Shown here piece by piece: positions 8,677-17,804 of a DNA stretch of 44,187 nt; position 1 is the first letter of the stretch; the number at the start of each line of letters is the position of its first letter. The stretch lies in assembly GCA_023262495.1 (NCBI GenBank), contig JALRAS010000011.1, forward strand, positions 1-44,187, given 5' to 3'. Position numbers and translations under genes: made by a program. Under the pieces are notes generated by a model, which did not search any database, was not told the origin of the DNA, and saw only the letters and a program-made list of their open reading frames with translations. Source of the stretch: Bacteroidia bacterium. GTDB taxonomy: Bacteria; Bacteroidota; Bacteroidia; UBA4408.

Positions 8677-9615
8677 CTATTGCTTGATGAGCTTTGTTTG
8701 ATGCTCGTTGATGCCTATAAAATACAAACCCGTGGGTAGTGCACTTATATCTATTTGCTCTGTGTCAGATTGCAATTTTTTTTGCAAATGTATTTTGCCC
8801 ATTGCATCTGCAATAAGCATATCGCTGCCTTGTGCATGAAAAACGGTGACTTGCTCACGAGCCAGATTGGGGAAAATTTTTAGTTGATGGGTTTCCACAG
8901 GTGCAAGCGATGTAAAAATACCATTGAAACAATCACTATTGCCGAATTGCAAAAATGGGAAATCGGCACTTGAATAACACAACAAATATTGCGGCATTGT
9001 TTCATCAATAAAATTATTGGTGCTTACCTGATTAATTGTTGTAAAGCCTCCCAACGGGCCAAATTTTTCATTTATGATATTGTAGTAGGAGATCAGGGCA
9101 GTATCGGTACTCATCCACTCAATACTATCGCCATTGGCTTTGCAAGCCATTACAGAAATATTTCTAAGCGGAATGCCGGCATAGCTTTGCTGAGCCACAC
9201 CGGTTACTTTTACGTAAGCATGCTGATAGGTGCCAAAAAAATTCATGAAAGGTCCCAGATCCCATATTTCGCCAACACCTGCATTGGTTTTAAAGGCCAA
9301 ATGAAACTGATTGTTTCTAAGTGTGAAAACACTGTCGTTGCTCTTGTATAAATAACAAACATTAATTCCTTGCACAGGACCTACAATAGGGTTTCCTGTG
9401 GGCTGCGGCCATGCCTGTTGTGCCGTAGAAAAAAATCGCTGACACCATTTATTATTGATGAGGGTATCACCCGTATAAACAGTTTTTTGATAACCGGGCA
9501 AACCAACCCAATTGTAGGTGTGATGCCAAACGGCAGCGCTATCGGCCCAACGATAATTTTGAGCAGCTAAATATAAGGGAAGCAATAGTACAATTAACAA
9601 TATGATTTTTTTCAT
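8677..9615 (-). CDS. Secreted protein with type IX secretion sorting domain
   Basis: The track ORF begins at 9684, but MKKIILLIVLLLPLYLAAQ at 9615 is a proper signal peptide start, giving 312 residues. The body is a secreted beta-rich protein without a domain I can name (WADSAAVWHHTYNWVGLPGY near the N-terminus, repeated aromatic strands). The last 70 or so residues form a type A Por secretion tail: IFPNLAREQVTVFHA, then DISALPTGLYFIGI and a final basic KLIKQ. It should be exported by Sec, then by T9SS to the surface or medium. It lies between an O-methyltransferase and the tilS operon on the same strand, with gaps of 56-79 nt. Substrate or function is unknown. Confidence 0.85.
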   Translation of the reverse strand: MKKIILLIVLLLPLYLAAQNYRWADSAAVWHHTYNWVGLPGYQKTVYTGDTLINNKWCQRFFSTAQQAWPQPTGNPIVGPVQGINVCYLYKSNDSVFTLRNNQFHLAFKTNAGVGEIWDLGPFMNFFGTYQHAYVKVTGVAQQSYAGIPLRNISVMACKANGDSIEWMSTDTALISYYNIINEKFGPLGGFTTINQVSTNNFIDETMPQYLLCYSSADFPFLQFGNSDCFNGIFTSLAPVETHQLKIFPNLAREQVTVFHAQGSDMLIADAMGKIHLQKKLQSDTEQIDISALPTGLYFIGINEHQTKLIKQ

Positions 9616-9694
9616 GTGATGGGGTTTAAGGTATTGTATTGAAGTCTTACTAGTAATACGCTTAAAATCTCCTGAGCGTGACAAAAGGTAATTA

Positions 9695-10342
9695 TTACTT
9701 TTTTCTGCAAATCATCAACCCATCGCGCAAGGGCAATAGCATTTGTTCAACTCTGCTATCATTGGCAATCATTTCATTAAAAGCCAACATATTCAAGGTG
9801 TCGGCATCTTTATGCTCATGTGGGTTGGCCACCTTGCCGCTCCACAATACGTTATCTGCAATGATGTATCCACCATGATTTACCTTGTCAAAAACCAACT
9901 CATAATAGGCGGCATAATTTTTTTTATCGGCATCAATAAATACCAGGTCAAACATCATATTTAGCTGAGGTATTTCGTTGAGTGCGTTGCCTGTAATCAG
10001 CTGCATTTGTGCGCTTTTATCTGATTCTGAAAAGTATTGTTGCACACGTGGGGCAAGCTCTTCATTGATATCTATGGTAATCAATTTGCCATCTGCCTTA
10101 AGTCCTTCGGCTAAGCAAAGTGCAGCATAGCCGGTAAAGGTGCCAATTTCAAGTATGTTTTTGGGTTGAATCATTTTACTGATCATGGCCAAAAAACGCC
10201 CCTGCAAATGTCCCGAAAGCATACGAGGCATGAGCACTTCCAGATGTGTTTCACGATTAATTTTTTTGAGCAATTCGTTTTCTTGTTGTGTATGTTGCTC
10301 GCAATAAACTTCGATTGGTTCAGGTAAAAAATTCATGATCAC
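9695..10342 (-). CDS. Class I SAM-dependent O-methyltransferase (COG4122 type)
   Basis: 215 residues from a GTG, or 213 from the ATG at 10336. Motif I is ILEIGTFTGYAALCLAEGL. LVFIDADKKNYAAYYE and GGYIIADNVLWSGKV are the metal and SAM-binding segments of the cation-dependent catechol / caffeoyl-CoA O-methyltransferase family. The bacterial substrate is usually unknown. The GTG start overlaps the stop of the M16 peptidase gene (GTGA), while the ATG starts 2 nt after that stop, so either fits a coupled operon. It is full length for the family. Confidence 0.93.
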   Translation of the reverse strand: MIMNFLPEPIEVYCEQHTQQENELLKKINRETHLEVLMPRMLSGHLQGRFLAMISKMIQPKNILEIGTFTGYAALCLAEGLKADGKLITIDINEELAPRVQQYFSESDKSAQMQLITGNALNEIPQLNMMFDLVFIDADKKNYAAYYELVFDKVNHGGYIIADNVLWSGKVANPHEHKDADTLNMLAFNEMIANDSRVEQMLLPLRDGLMICRKK

Positions 10343-11562
10343 TCAAATGTTAAGGTACTCAATTTTTTTTCTTCAAACACTTCATTCGCCAAATTAAACA
10401 GCTGTTGTGCAGTAATTTGTTCAATCTCATTATAAATAGCATGCAAAGAATCAATTTTATTAAACATCAGCATACTTTTACTTAGGGCAAGCATCACATT
10501 GCTATTGTTTTCCTGCGCAAGCGCAATATTTCCGCATAGCTGTTGTTTGGCCTTATGCAACTGCAGCGCTCCAATAGGTGCCTCGCGCAATTTTTTTAGC
10601 TCTTTGTAAACCAACTCCGTAGTTTTTTGAAGATATTTTTTGTCAGTTCCAAGGTAAACGGCAAATAAGCCCGTATCACTGTAAGCCACATAGCTCGAGT
10701 CGAGGTTATAGGCAAAACCGTATTTCTCTCTGATATTAAGGTTTAAACGACTATTCATGCCGGGGCCTCCTAATAAGTTATTGAGCAATACCATACCTGT
10801 TCTTTTTCTAGAGGGAGCCGATGGTGCCAAACTACCAATGATGCAGTGCGACTGATTGGTATTTATTTTATTGACGATATGAAATGCCTTTTGTTTTGCA
10901 GGCGCTTTTCGCGCAGGTATTTGCCCTTTGGTAGCATAATGCCCAAAGTGCTTTTCAATCAATTTTTTTACTTGCTCTTTGCTGTAATTACCGGCCACTC
11001 CAAACACCATATTGCTGATGAGGTAATTGCGTTTGATAAAATCGGTAATGTGCTTTTGTTTGAAGCTTTTTACACTTTCTACGGTGCCAAGTATATTGTT
11101 GCCAAGTGGATGCTGCTTAAACAAATGCATCTCAAAATCATCATAAATTTGCTCTGCCGGAGTGTCTCGATATGAATGAATTTCATCGATTATAATATCT
11201 TTTTCCTTTTCCATTTCCTTCACTGGAAATGTTGAATTAAAGGTAATATCAGCTATCAGTTCAATGGCTCTTTCGAGATATTGTTTTTGAAAGGAGGCAT
11301 GAATACAAGTTTCTTCTTTGGCTGTGTAGGCATTCAACTCGCCTCCAACACTATCAATGCGGCTGAGTATATGATAAAAGTTACGCTTTTTGGTTCCTTT
11401 AAACAAGGTGTGTTCAATAAAGTGGGCAAGTCCTTGTTCGTGCAGGTGTTCTTCTCTTGTGCCTGCATTCAGGATCATGCCGCAATGAGCCGCATCGCCT
11501 CCGGTTTGCTTAAAAACTATACGTAAATCATTAGGAAGGGTAAAGGTGCTAAATTCAGTCAT
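10339..11562 (-). CDS. M16 family zinc metallopeptidase (PqqL/YmxG-like)
   Basis: 407 residues with no signal peptide. The inverted zinc motif HFIEH is at residues 47-51, with the distal Glu in KDIIIDEIHS (E127). These are the residues of catalytically active M16 proteins. A second, inactive M16 half follows (IGSLAPSAPSRKRTG, then LLGGPGMNSRLNLNIREKYGFAYN), which is the usual two-lobed single-chain form. It probably degrades small peptides in the cytoplasm. It is first in a run of minus-strand genes and overlaps the methyltransferase start by 4 nt. The 223-nt region to the divergent histidine kinase should hold its promoter, but I see no full-consensus box on this strand. Confidence 0.93.
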   Translation of the reverse strand: MTEFSTFTLPNDLRIVFKQTGGDAAHCGMILNAGTREEHLHEQGLAHFIEHTLFKGTKKRNFYHILSRIDSVGGELNAYTAKEETCIHASFQKQYLERAIELIADITFNSTFPVKEMEKEKDIIIDEIHSYRDTPAEQIYDDFEMHLFKQHPLGNNILGTVESVKSFKQKHITDFIKRNYLISNMVFGVAGNYSKEQVKKLIEKHFGHYATKGQIPARKAPAKQKAFHIVNKINTNQSHCIIGSLAPSAPSRKRTGMVLLNNLLGGPGMNSRLNLNIREKYGFAYNLDSSYVAYSDTGLFAVYLGTDKKYLQKTTELVYKELKKLREAPIGALQLHKAKQQLCGNIALAQENNSNVMLALSKSMLMFNKIDSLHAIYNEIEQITAQQLFNLANEVFEEKKLSTLTFE

Positions 11563-11766
11563 AAACAGGTTTTATAAAACTCATACTTATACTTGCCTCA
11601 TATTGGAAAGCGGGTATGGCTCAAAAATTTTATTGCAATTAAATAGTATTTCATAAAAATACGCAGCAATTTAACAACTGCCAATTATTATTGCTTGCAA
11701 ATGTATATTAATTGTAAAACCGCTGTTAAAAAAGGTTAAGCCAATGCACTGCTCACAAGGCTTATA

Positions 11767-11774
11767 TAACTTTG
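11767..11774 (+). promoter_or_regulatory. -7 box TAACTTTG before the histidine kinase
   Basis: Full match to TAnnTTTG, ending 11 nt before the ATG at 11786. No TTG is found at the -33 distance. If used, the leader would be only about 5 nt. Confidence 0.4.
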
Positions 11775-11785
11775 AAATGTTATAA

Positions 11786-13393
11786 ATGAAGCAACTACGA
11801 GTGAACAACAAAAAAATTTTATTAGCCATCATTGTGATATTGATGGCCATTGGAGGATTGATTGCCTTTCAGTTGTACTGGATTAAAAGCGCCATTGCCA
11901 TTAAACAAGAAAGGTTTGATGCTTCTGTGAGTGAGGCGCTACACAAGGTAGCTTACAACCTTGAAAAGAAAGCAGTATCGGCCAAGGTAACACGGAGGTT
12001 AAATATGCACCGACAATCAGAAAGAGAGGATGTACTGGCAGATAACAAAATTTCTTTCAAAACAAGAAAGAACGACTACAAGGACATGCGTTTGAATGTG
12101 TATGAAGAAATTATTACCGATAGCGGAGGTGTTCAAACCAAGCGTCAGAGTAACAAAACATACAAAAGCAATGCGCTTAATCATCCCGATTTTAAAATCA
12201 ATGTAGATTTGAATAAACGGGAGCCATTTTCGGTAAACGAGCAAGAAGGAGGTAATAAAAGTTTAAACTGGTTCCTCAATCAAGAAGACATGATGAACGA
12301 TATATTTGATGAACTAGTAAGTATAAACATATACAACGATTACAGCAATAAGATTGATACCGTAGTGCTCGATAGCATGGTGCGTAGCGAATTACGCGAT
12401 CAGGGCATTGACACAAAGTATGAGTTTGGCATTTTAAATCAACATCAAAATGCTTTTGTTTTTCCTGTAAAAAGTGCACTGATATCTGATCTGTTAAAGT
12501 CGCCTTACCGTATTAGTTTAACAGCGCAGAACATTTATATCAACCCACGTTATTTGAGTCTTTACTTCCCGGGGCAAAACAACTATATATTGCGCAATTT
12601 ATGGTACATGCTTTTGGGATCGGGTTTTTTAATTTTACTCATCATTTGGATGTTTTCTTATACCATTGCTACCATCTTCAAGCAAAAGAAATTATCGGAA
12701 ATTAAAAATGACTTTATCAATAACATGACTCACGAATTTAAAACACCCATATCAACCATTTCATTGGCATGTGAAGTTTTGGGTGATACTACGGTGGAGA
12801 AAAGTGAACAAAAAATTAATAACTATGTGAAGGTCATCAAAGATGAAAACAAGCGATTGGGCCTGTTGGTAGAAAATGTACTTCAAACAGCTGTGCTCGA
12901 TAAAGGAGAGTTGAAACTTAAACTGAAATCGCTGGATGTACACGAAATTATAGAGGATGTGCTCAACAATAGCTATGTACAAATTGAAAATAAAAAAGCA
13001 CAAATTGAAATTGAATTTGATGCCTCACAATCGGTAATTAGTGCCGATAAGGTACATTTATCAAACATTATTTATAACCTGCTCGATAATGCCTTGAAGT
13101 ATTCGGCTAACGAACCTAAAATCACAATTTTTACTAAAAGCGATAATAAAGGGGTTTACATTGGCGTTAAAGACAACGGTGTTGGTATCAGCAAAGAGAA
13201 TCAGAAAAGAATTTTTGAAAAGCTTTACAGGGTTCCAACCGGTAATATTCATAATGTGAAAGGATTTGGATTAGGGTTAAGTTATGTTAAAGCAATCATA
13301 GAAAAACATGGTGGCAACATTTTTGTAGAGAGTATTTTAGGAAACGGTAGCACTTTCACTTGCTTTTTTCCGTTTAGTCAAATAGAACACTAA
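11786..13393 (+). CDS. Membrane sensor histidine kinase (RprX-like)
   Basis: 535 residues. TM1 at about 11-33, a periplasmic sensor of about 235 residues with no recognisable domain, and TM2 at about 272-297. HisKA has the phospho-acceptor His316 in INNMTHEFKTPIS. The HATPase domain has N box NIIYNLLDNALKYS, G1 VKDNGVGIS and G2 GFGLGLSYV. All catalytic boxes are intact. The response regulator gene follows after 19 nt, so they form a classic two-component pair. The overall pattern (long periplasmic domain, OmpR partner) resembles Bacteroides RprX, but I assign no symbol. The signal is unknown. Confidence 0.96.
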   Translation: MKQLRVNNKKILLAIIVILMAIGGLIAFQLYWIKSAIAIKQERFDASVSEALHKVAYNLEKKAVSAKVTRRLNMHRQSEREDVLADNKISFKTRKNDYKDMRLNVYEEIITDSGGVQTKRQSNKTYKSNALNHPDFKINVDLNKREPFSVNEQEGGNKSLNWFLNQEDMMNDIFDELVSINIYNDYSNKIDTVVLDSMVRSELRDQGIDTKYEFGILNQHQNAFVFPVKSALISDLLKSPYRISLTAQNIYINPRYLSLYFPGQNNYILRNLWYMLLGSGFLILLIIWMFSYTIATIFKQKKLSEIKNDFINNMTHEFKTPISTISLACEVLGDTTVEKSEQKINNYVKVIKDENKRLGLLVENVLQTAVLDKGELKLKLKSLDVHEIIEDVLNNSYVQIENKKAQIEIEFDASQSVISADKVHLSNIIYNLLDNALKYSANEPKITIFTKSDNKGVYIGVKDNGVGISKENQKRIFEKLYRVPTGNIHNVKGFGLGLSYVKAIIEKHGGNIFVESILGNGSTFTCFFPFSQIEH

Positions 13394-13412
13394 TATTTAA
13401 AAAAAGAAGTTT

Positions 13413-14123
13413 ATGACAAAAGAATTTAAACCACGGGTATTATTAGTTGAGGACGATCCAAATTTAGGCAATCTTCTGCTCGAGTATTTACAAGCAAAAG
13501 AATATGATACAACGCTTGCCGTTAATGGTAAGGAAGGGCTTACGCAATTTAAAAATAATGTATTTGACGTATGTATTTTTGATGTGATGATGCCCGTAAT
13601 GGATGGATTTACATTAGCCCGCGAGGTGCGTAAGCTTGATGCCGAAACACCAATTGTTTTTCTTACCGCCAAGTCTATGAAGGAAGATACAATTGAGGGT
13701 TTTAATGCCGGTGGCGATGACTACTTAACCAAGCCGTTTAGCATGGAGGAGTTATTGCTCAGACTCAAGGCAATATTGCGCAGAACAAAAAATCAAACAC
13801 TCACCAACAGCGATCAAAACAACTTTAGTATTGGAGAGTATAAATTTGATTTTAATCTGCAAAAATTAGAAGTGAATGGAAAGGCACAAAAATTAACCAC
13901 ACGCGAGGCCGAATTGCTCAAACTATTGTGTATTAACGTGAATGATGTGCTCGACCGTACCTTTGCTTTAAAGTCAATTTGGCATGATGATAATTATTTT
14001 AATGGCAGAAGCATGGATGTGTACATTGCCAAACTGCGTAAGTATCTCAAAGAAGATTCCAACCTCGAGATTGTGAACGTACATGGCAAGGGCTTCAAGC
14101 TTTTGGTAAAAAACAAACTCTAA
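13413..14123 (+). CDS. OmpR/PhoB-family response regulator (RprY-like)
   Basis: 236 residues. The receiver domain has acidic pair ED-D at 13-15, phospho-acceptor Asp57 (IFDVMMPVMDGF), Thr85 and Lys107 (LTKPFS). The C-terminal winged helix runs from about 135 (SIGEYKFDFNLQKLEVNGK) through TTREAELLKLLC and GRSMDVYIAKLRKYL. It is a DNA-binding transcription regulator, the expected partner of the kinase just upstream. A strong terminator follows 18 nt after the stop, so the operon probably ends here. Confidence 0.97.
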   Translation: MTKEFKPRVLLVEDDPNLGNLLLEYLQAKEYDTTLAVNGKEGLTQFKNNVFDVCIFDVMMPVMDGFTLAREVRKLDAETPIVFLTAKSMKEDTIEGFNAGGDDYLTKPFSMEELLLRLKAILRRTKNQTLTNSDQNNFSIGEYKFDFNLQKLEVNGKAQKLTTREAELLKLLCINVNDVLDRTFALKSIWHDDNYFNGRSMDVYIAKLRKYLKEDSNLEIVNVHGKGFKLLVKNKL

Positions 14124-14141
14124 CAATTTTAATCTTAGTAG

Positions 14142-14173
14142 AAAAACCCGGCCCAAATAAAGTCGGGTTTTTT
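14142..14173 (+). terminator. Rho-independent terminator after the two-component operon
   Basis: AAAAACCCG pairs with CGGGTTTTT across a 13-nt loop and is followed by a T run. It lies 18 nt after the response regulator stop. The A run on the left side means it could also work in reverse. Confidence 0.85.
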
Positions 14174-14544
14174 AATGTTTGTTATCAACACAAGTAATAG
14201 TTACAAACTTCAAACCTCATCGTTTTTGTTTTTCACCATGCATATCATAAATTTGTAAGCTAACAGCGTACATGAATATGTAAATTTGGTCTACACATTC
14301 ATTCAATTGATATAAAATTTTAAATGTATCAAAGTATTATTCTTTCATTTGACTCGAACAAGGCCTTTTAATAATTGTTAGCTGATAAAAAACATCTCTG
14401 AAAATGAAGCAAATTGCTGTTCAATTAAATATCAATAAAGTACAACTGTGCGTGCAGGTTTGCAACAACATTAACTTTTTGAGGGTACTATAAGGTTCAA
14501 TTATAACGTATGTAAATTTATAAAGATCAACTAATTTTTTTTCA
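14174..14544. other. 371-nt intergenic region, AT-rich, no confident gene
   Basis: It holds the leader and presumably the promoter of the large secreted protein at 14545. A TAAATTTG at 14281-14288 matches the -7 consensus, with a TTG 25 nt upstream (long spacing), but it lies more than 250 nt from the start codon. Closer in, TAAATTTA at 14513-14520 is a near match. A 29-codon ORF at 14404-14493 (MKQIAVQLNINKVQ and onward) has no support beyond being open. Confidence 0.4.
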
Positions 14545-17500
14545 ATGAGAAAAACACTTGCTATTGCCATTATATTGTTTTCGGGAACCCTTCTCCAAGC
14601 GCAAGATTGGGTTAAAAAAATGGAAGCTCCGAATGCTAATTTTTATGAGGTACAACAATCGTTTAACAAGTATTGGAAGAAACACGAGCGAAAGGAAAAA
14701 ATTAAAAGCTTCTTTAACTTTTCAAAGCGTGATGAATCTGAAAGTGAAGGACTCATGTTATACAAGCGTTGGGAATACACCGTTGCGCCAAGGGTTTTTC
14801 CTTCCGGGAAGTTAAGTTTACTGCGCGAAGGCGGTAAAGAGCTTGAAAAAGTTGTTTCCAATCCCAGCTATCGCAGTGCTATGCAAGCCAATGGAAACTG
14901 GCAACCACTTGGGTCGTTTGATGTTCCTACCAATGGTGGCGGTGCAGGGAGATTGAATATGGTGCGTTTTCACCCAACACAAGCTAATACCATTTTTGTT
15001 GGTGCTCCAGTAGGCGGCCTATGGAAATCTACCGATGCAGGTGCAACATGGACTGTGAATACAGACTTGCTTCCATCCCTAGCTGTAAGCGATTTGGCCA
15101 TAGACCCTACTAATCCCAATGTGATGTATTTGGCAAGTGGTGATATGGATGCAGAAGATGCTCCGGGTGTAGGATTGCTCAAGTCAACTAACGGTGGTTT
15201 ATCATGGCAAATTACCGGTTTAAACTTTTTGGTTTCGCAAGGCAGGTATGTATCCAGAATCATCATACATCCAAATAATTCAAACATCCTATGGGCTGCA
15301 GCCAGTAACGGGGTTTATAAATCATTCGATGCAGGTATTACTTGGACTAAAGTAATAACCGGTAATAACTTACGCGATTTGGAATTAAAACCTGGTACAA
15401 ACAACGTGTTGTATGCTACTTCAAATACAAACTTTTATAGATCAACTGATGGTGGAAATATTTTCACTGTAATAAGTGCCGGCTTGCCGGTTTCGAGCTC
15501 TTCATCCCGCATGTCAATTGCTGTAACGCCAGCCAATCCCGAAATTGTTTATTTGGTATCTTCAAACGCTTCTGACAACGGATTCAAAGGACTTTATCGC
15601 AGCACCAATTCTGGAACGAGCTTCAGCTTAATGTCAAGCGCGCCTAATTTACTAGGTTGGGATTCATTTGGAGGTGATACCGGTGGGCAAGGATGGTTTA
15701 CCTTGAGTATTGCCGCTTCTCCAATAAATGCTAACATCGTAAGTGTAGGTGGTGTAAATATATGGACATCTTTTGATGGTGGTGAAAACTGGGATATCAA
15801 AGCTCATTGGTACGGTGATAATGGTGTCCCTTATGTGCATGCCGATATTCACGATTTGGTATACTCTCCGCACAATAACCTACTCTATGCAGGAACCGAT
15901 GGCGGTATCTTTAAAGCAAATAATGCAATTAGCAACTGGACCGATTTAAGTGATGGATTACAAATAGGGCAAATGTATCGCTTGGGTTGCTCAGCAAGCA
16001 ACTCTAGTTTAGTATTGCAAGGTTGGCAAGATAATGGAACAAATCAATACAATGCCGGACAATGGAGCCGCATTTTAGGAGGTGATGGCATGGAGTGTTT
16101 TGTTGACTGGAGCAATCCTGATATACAATATGCAGAATCGCAGTATGGCAACATTGCAAGGTCCGATGATGGAGGTAATAACTTTCAAGGAATAACCAAC
16201 AATATCAACGAGAATGGCGAGTGGGTAACACCTTGGGCACAACACCCCACCTCAGCAGCCACAATTTTTGCAGGATATGAGAATGTATGGAAATCAACAA
16301 ATAGAGGTGACAGCTGGACAAAAATTTCTAATTTGAACATTGGTGGACTTACGATCTTAGAGGTATCAAAGAGTAATCCTGCTAACATTTATATCAGTAA
16401 CGGAAGCGCTATTTTTAAAACAGCTAACGGAGGTACAAACTGGAATAGTGTAGTTGTTCCTACAGCGGGCTCCAACGCTATTACCGATATTGCCATCAGC
16501 AACACCGATCCCAATAAAATTTGGATGACTCGTTCGGGATACACGGCAAACAATAAAGTATATAAATCTATTGATGGGGGTGCCACATGGCAAAACCTAA
16601 GTAACGGTTTGCCAAACATCCCTTGCAATACGGTAGTGAGTCAAGCAGGCACCAATGATGCGATTTATGTAGGCACTGATTTTGGTGTGTATTTTTATGA
16701 TGAAAATATCCAAACATGGATTCCGTTCATGAATGGTTTGCCCAATGTGCGCGTTGATGAACTCGAAATTCAAACTGCAAGTAACAAATTAAGGGCAGCA
16801 ACTTACGGCAGAGGCCTGTGGGAAAGTAGTATATATGACCCCAATAGTTTAAAACCATTTGCCAATTTTACTGCTGATGTGCTGAGTGGCTGCCCAGGAT
16901 TTACGGTTCAGTTTACCGATCAATCATTCGGAAATCCTACCTCTTGGCAATGGTCATTTCCCGGTGGAATACCCGCTTCATCAACCGATCAAAACCCTGT
17001 GGTGACTTATAACAATGCAGCAACATACAATCATGTTACCTTGCGCGTTCAAAATGCGTTCGGCACCGATTCTGTTATCAAACTTAACTATATTGCCGTA
17101 AGTCCATTTATAAAACCAACAATTACACTGAACAATAACGATACACTTTGCGAAGGTGAAACTGTACAACTTAAATGCAGCAACGCCCAAGCTTATTTAT
17201 GGTATCCCAACAGTTATGGTAATATTTCTTTTTCAACCGATACATCAGGGGCCTATGTAGTAAGAACAACCGATGTGTTTGGTTGTCAAACCTTTTCTGA
17301 TACAGTCAACATTGTTGTAACTCCTGTACAGCCGGTAACGATTAGTATGAGCAATGATACATTATTCGCGAGTTCCTCATTGGGTTTACAATGGTACTTA
17401 AACGGAAATGCTATAGTTGGTGCCACTGATACTTTTTGGGTAGCCGCGCAGCCCGGGACTTACAGCGTAATCAGCACGCAAGCCAATGGATGCACTAGTA

Positions 17501-17799
17501 CTTCAAACAATTTAGTAACCAACTTGACAGAGGTAAGTAGTAACAATCAACCCTTAGAGGTGTATCCCAATCCGGGGAATGGCAATTTTATTTTTAACTA
17601 TGCGGCAGAAGGAATATTTACTGTGGAAGTGTATGATTTAGAAGGGAAGTTACTATTGACCAAAACCTTCGCGCAAAAGGATGCAAGCAACAATGTGTAC
17701 CGCCTTAATATTGATTATTTAGCGGCCGGCAACTACCTCATGAAGGTAACCGAAAAACAAAAGACTGTGAGCAAGAAGTTGAGTGTAATTAAGCATTGA
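14545..17799 (+). CDS. Secreted Asp-box (sortilin/BNR-like) propeller protein with PKD and T9SS tail
   Basis: 1084 residues. The signal peptide is MRKTLAIAIILFSGTLLQAQ. About eleven Asp-box loops (KSTDAGATWT, KSTNGGLSWQ, RSDDGGNNFQ, KSIDGGATWQ) run from about 165 to 690 and indicate a sortilin-type beta-propeller pair. A PKD domain follows (FANFTADVLSGCPGFTVQFTD) at about 770-850, then an Ig-like stretch, and a type A Por secretion tail (LEVYPNPGNGNFIFNY to KKLSVIKH). It should be exported and attached to or released from the surface through T9SS. Asp-box folds occur in glycosidases and in binding proteins. I see no catalytic signature that settles the function. A terminator lies just past the stop. 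Confidence 0.92.
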   Translation: MRKTLAIAIILFSGTLLQAQDWVKKMEAPNANFYEVQQSFNKYWKKHERKEKIKSFFNFSKRDESESEGLMLYKRWEYTVAPRVFPSGKLSLLREGGKELEKVVSNPSYRSAMQANGNWQPLGSFDVPTNGGGAGRLNMVRFHPTQANTIFVGAPVGGLWKSTDAGATWTVNTDLLPSLAVSDLAIDPTNPNVMYLASGDMDAEDAPGVGLLKSTNGGLSWQITGLNFLVSQGRYVSRIIIHPNNSNILWAAASNGVYKSFDAGITWTKVITGNNLRDLELKPGTNNVLYATSNTNFYRSTDGGNIFTVISAGLPVSSSSSRMSIAVTPANPEIVYLVSSNASDNGFKGLYRSTNSGTSFSLMSSAPNLLGWDSFGGDTGGQGWFTLSIAASPINANIVSVGGVNIWTSFDGGENWDIKAHWYGDNGVPYVHADIHDLVYSPHNNLLYAGTDGGIFKANNAISNWTDLSDGLQIGQMYRLGCSASNSSLVLQGWQDNGTNQYNAGQWSRILGGDGMECFVDWSNPDIQYAESQYGNIARSDDGGNNFQGITNNINENGEWVTPWAQHPTSAATIFAGYENVWKSTNRGDSWTKISNLNIGGLTILEVSKSNPANIYISNGSAIFKTANGGTNWNSVVVPTAGSNAITDIAISNTDPNKIWMTRSGYTANNKVYKSIDGGATWQNLSNGLPNIPCNTVVSQAGTNDAIYVGTDFGVYFYDENIQTWIPFMNGLPNVRVDELEIQTASNKLRAATYGRGLWESSIYDPNSLKPFANFTADVLSGCPGFTVQFTDQSFGNPTSWQWSFPGGIPASSTDQNPVVTYNNAATYNHVTLRVQNAFGTDSVIKLNYIAVSPFIKPTITLNNNDTLCEGETVQLKCSNAQAYLWYPNSYGNISFSTDTSGAYVVRTTDVFGCQTFSDTVNIVVTPVQPVTISMSNDTLFASSSLGLQWYLNGNAIVGATDTFWVAAQPGTYSVISTQANGCTSTSNNLVTNLTEVSSNNQPLEVYPNPGNGNFIFNYAAEGIFTVEVYDLEGKLLLTKTFAQKDASNNVYRLNIDYLAAGNYLMKVTEKQKTVSKKLSVIKH

Positions 17800-17804
17800 T
17801 TTGC

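Noticed and set aside
14404-14493. 29-codon ORF before the Asp-box gene as a leader peptide
   Set aside because: It is open by chance length, and has no repeated codons, ribosome site or attenuator hairpins.
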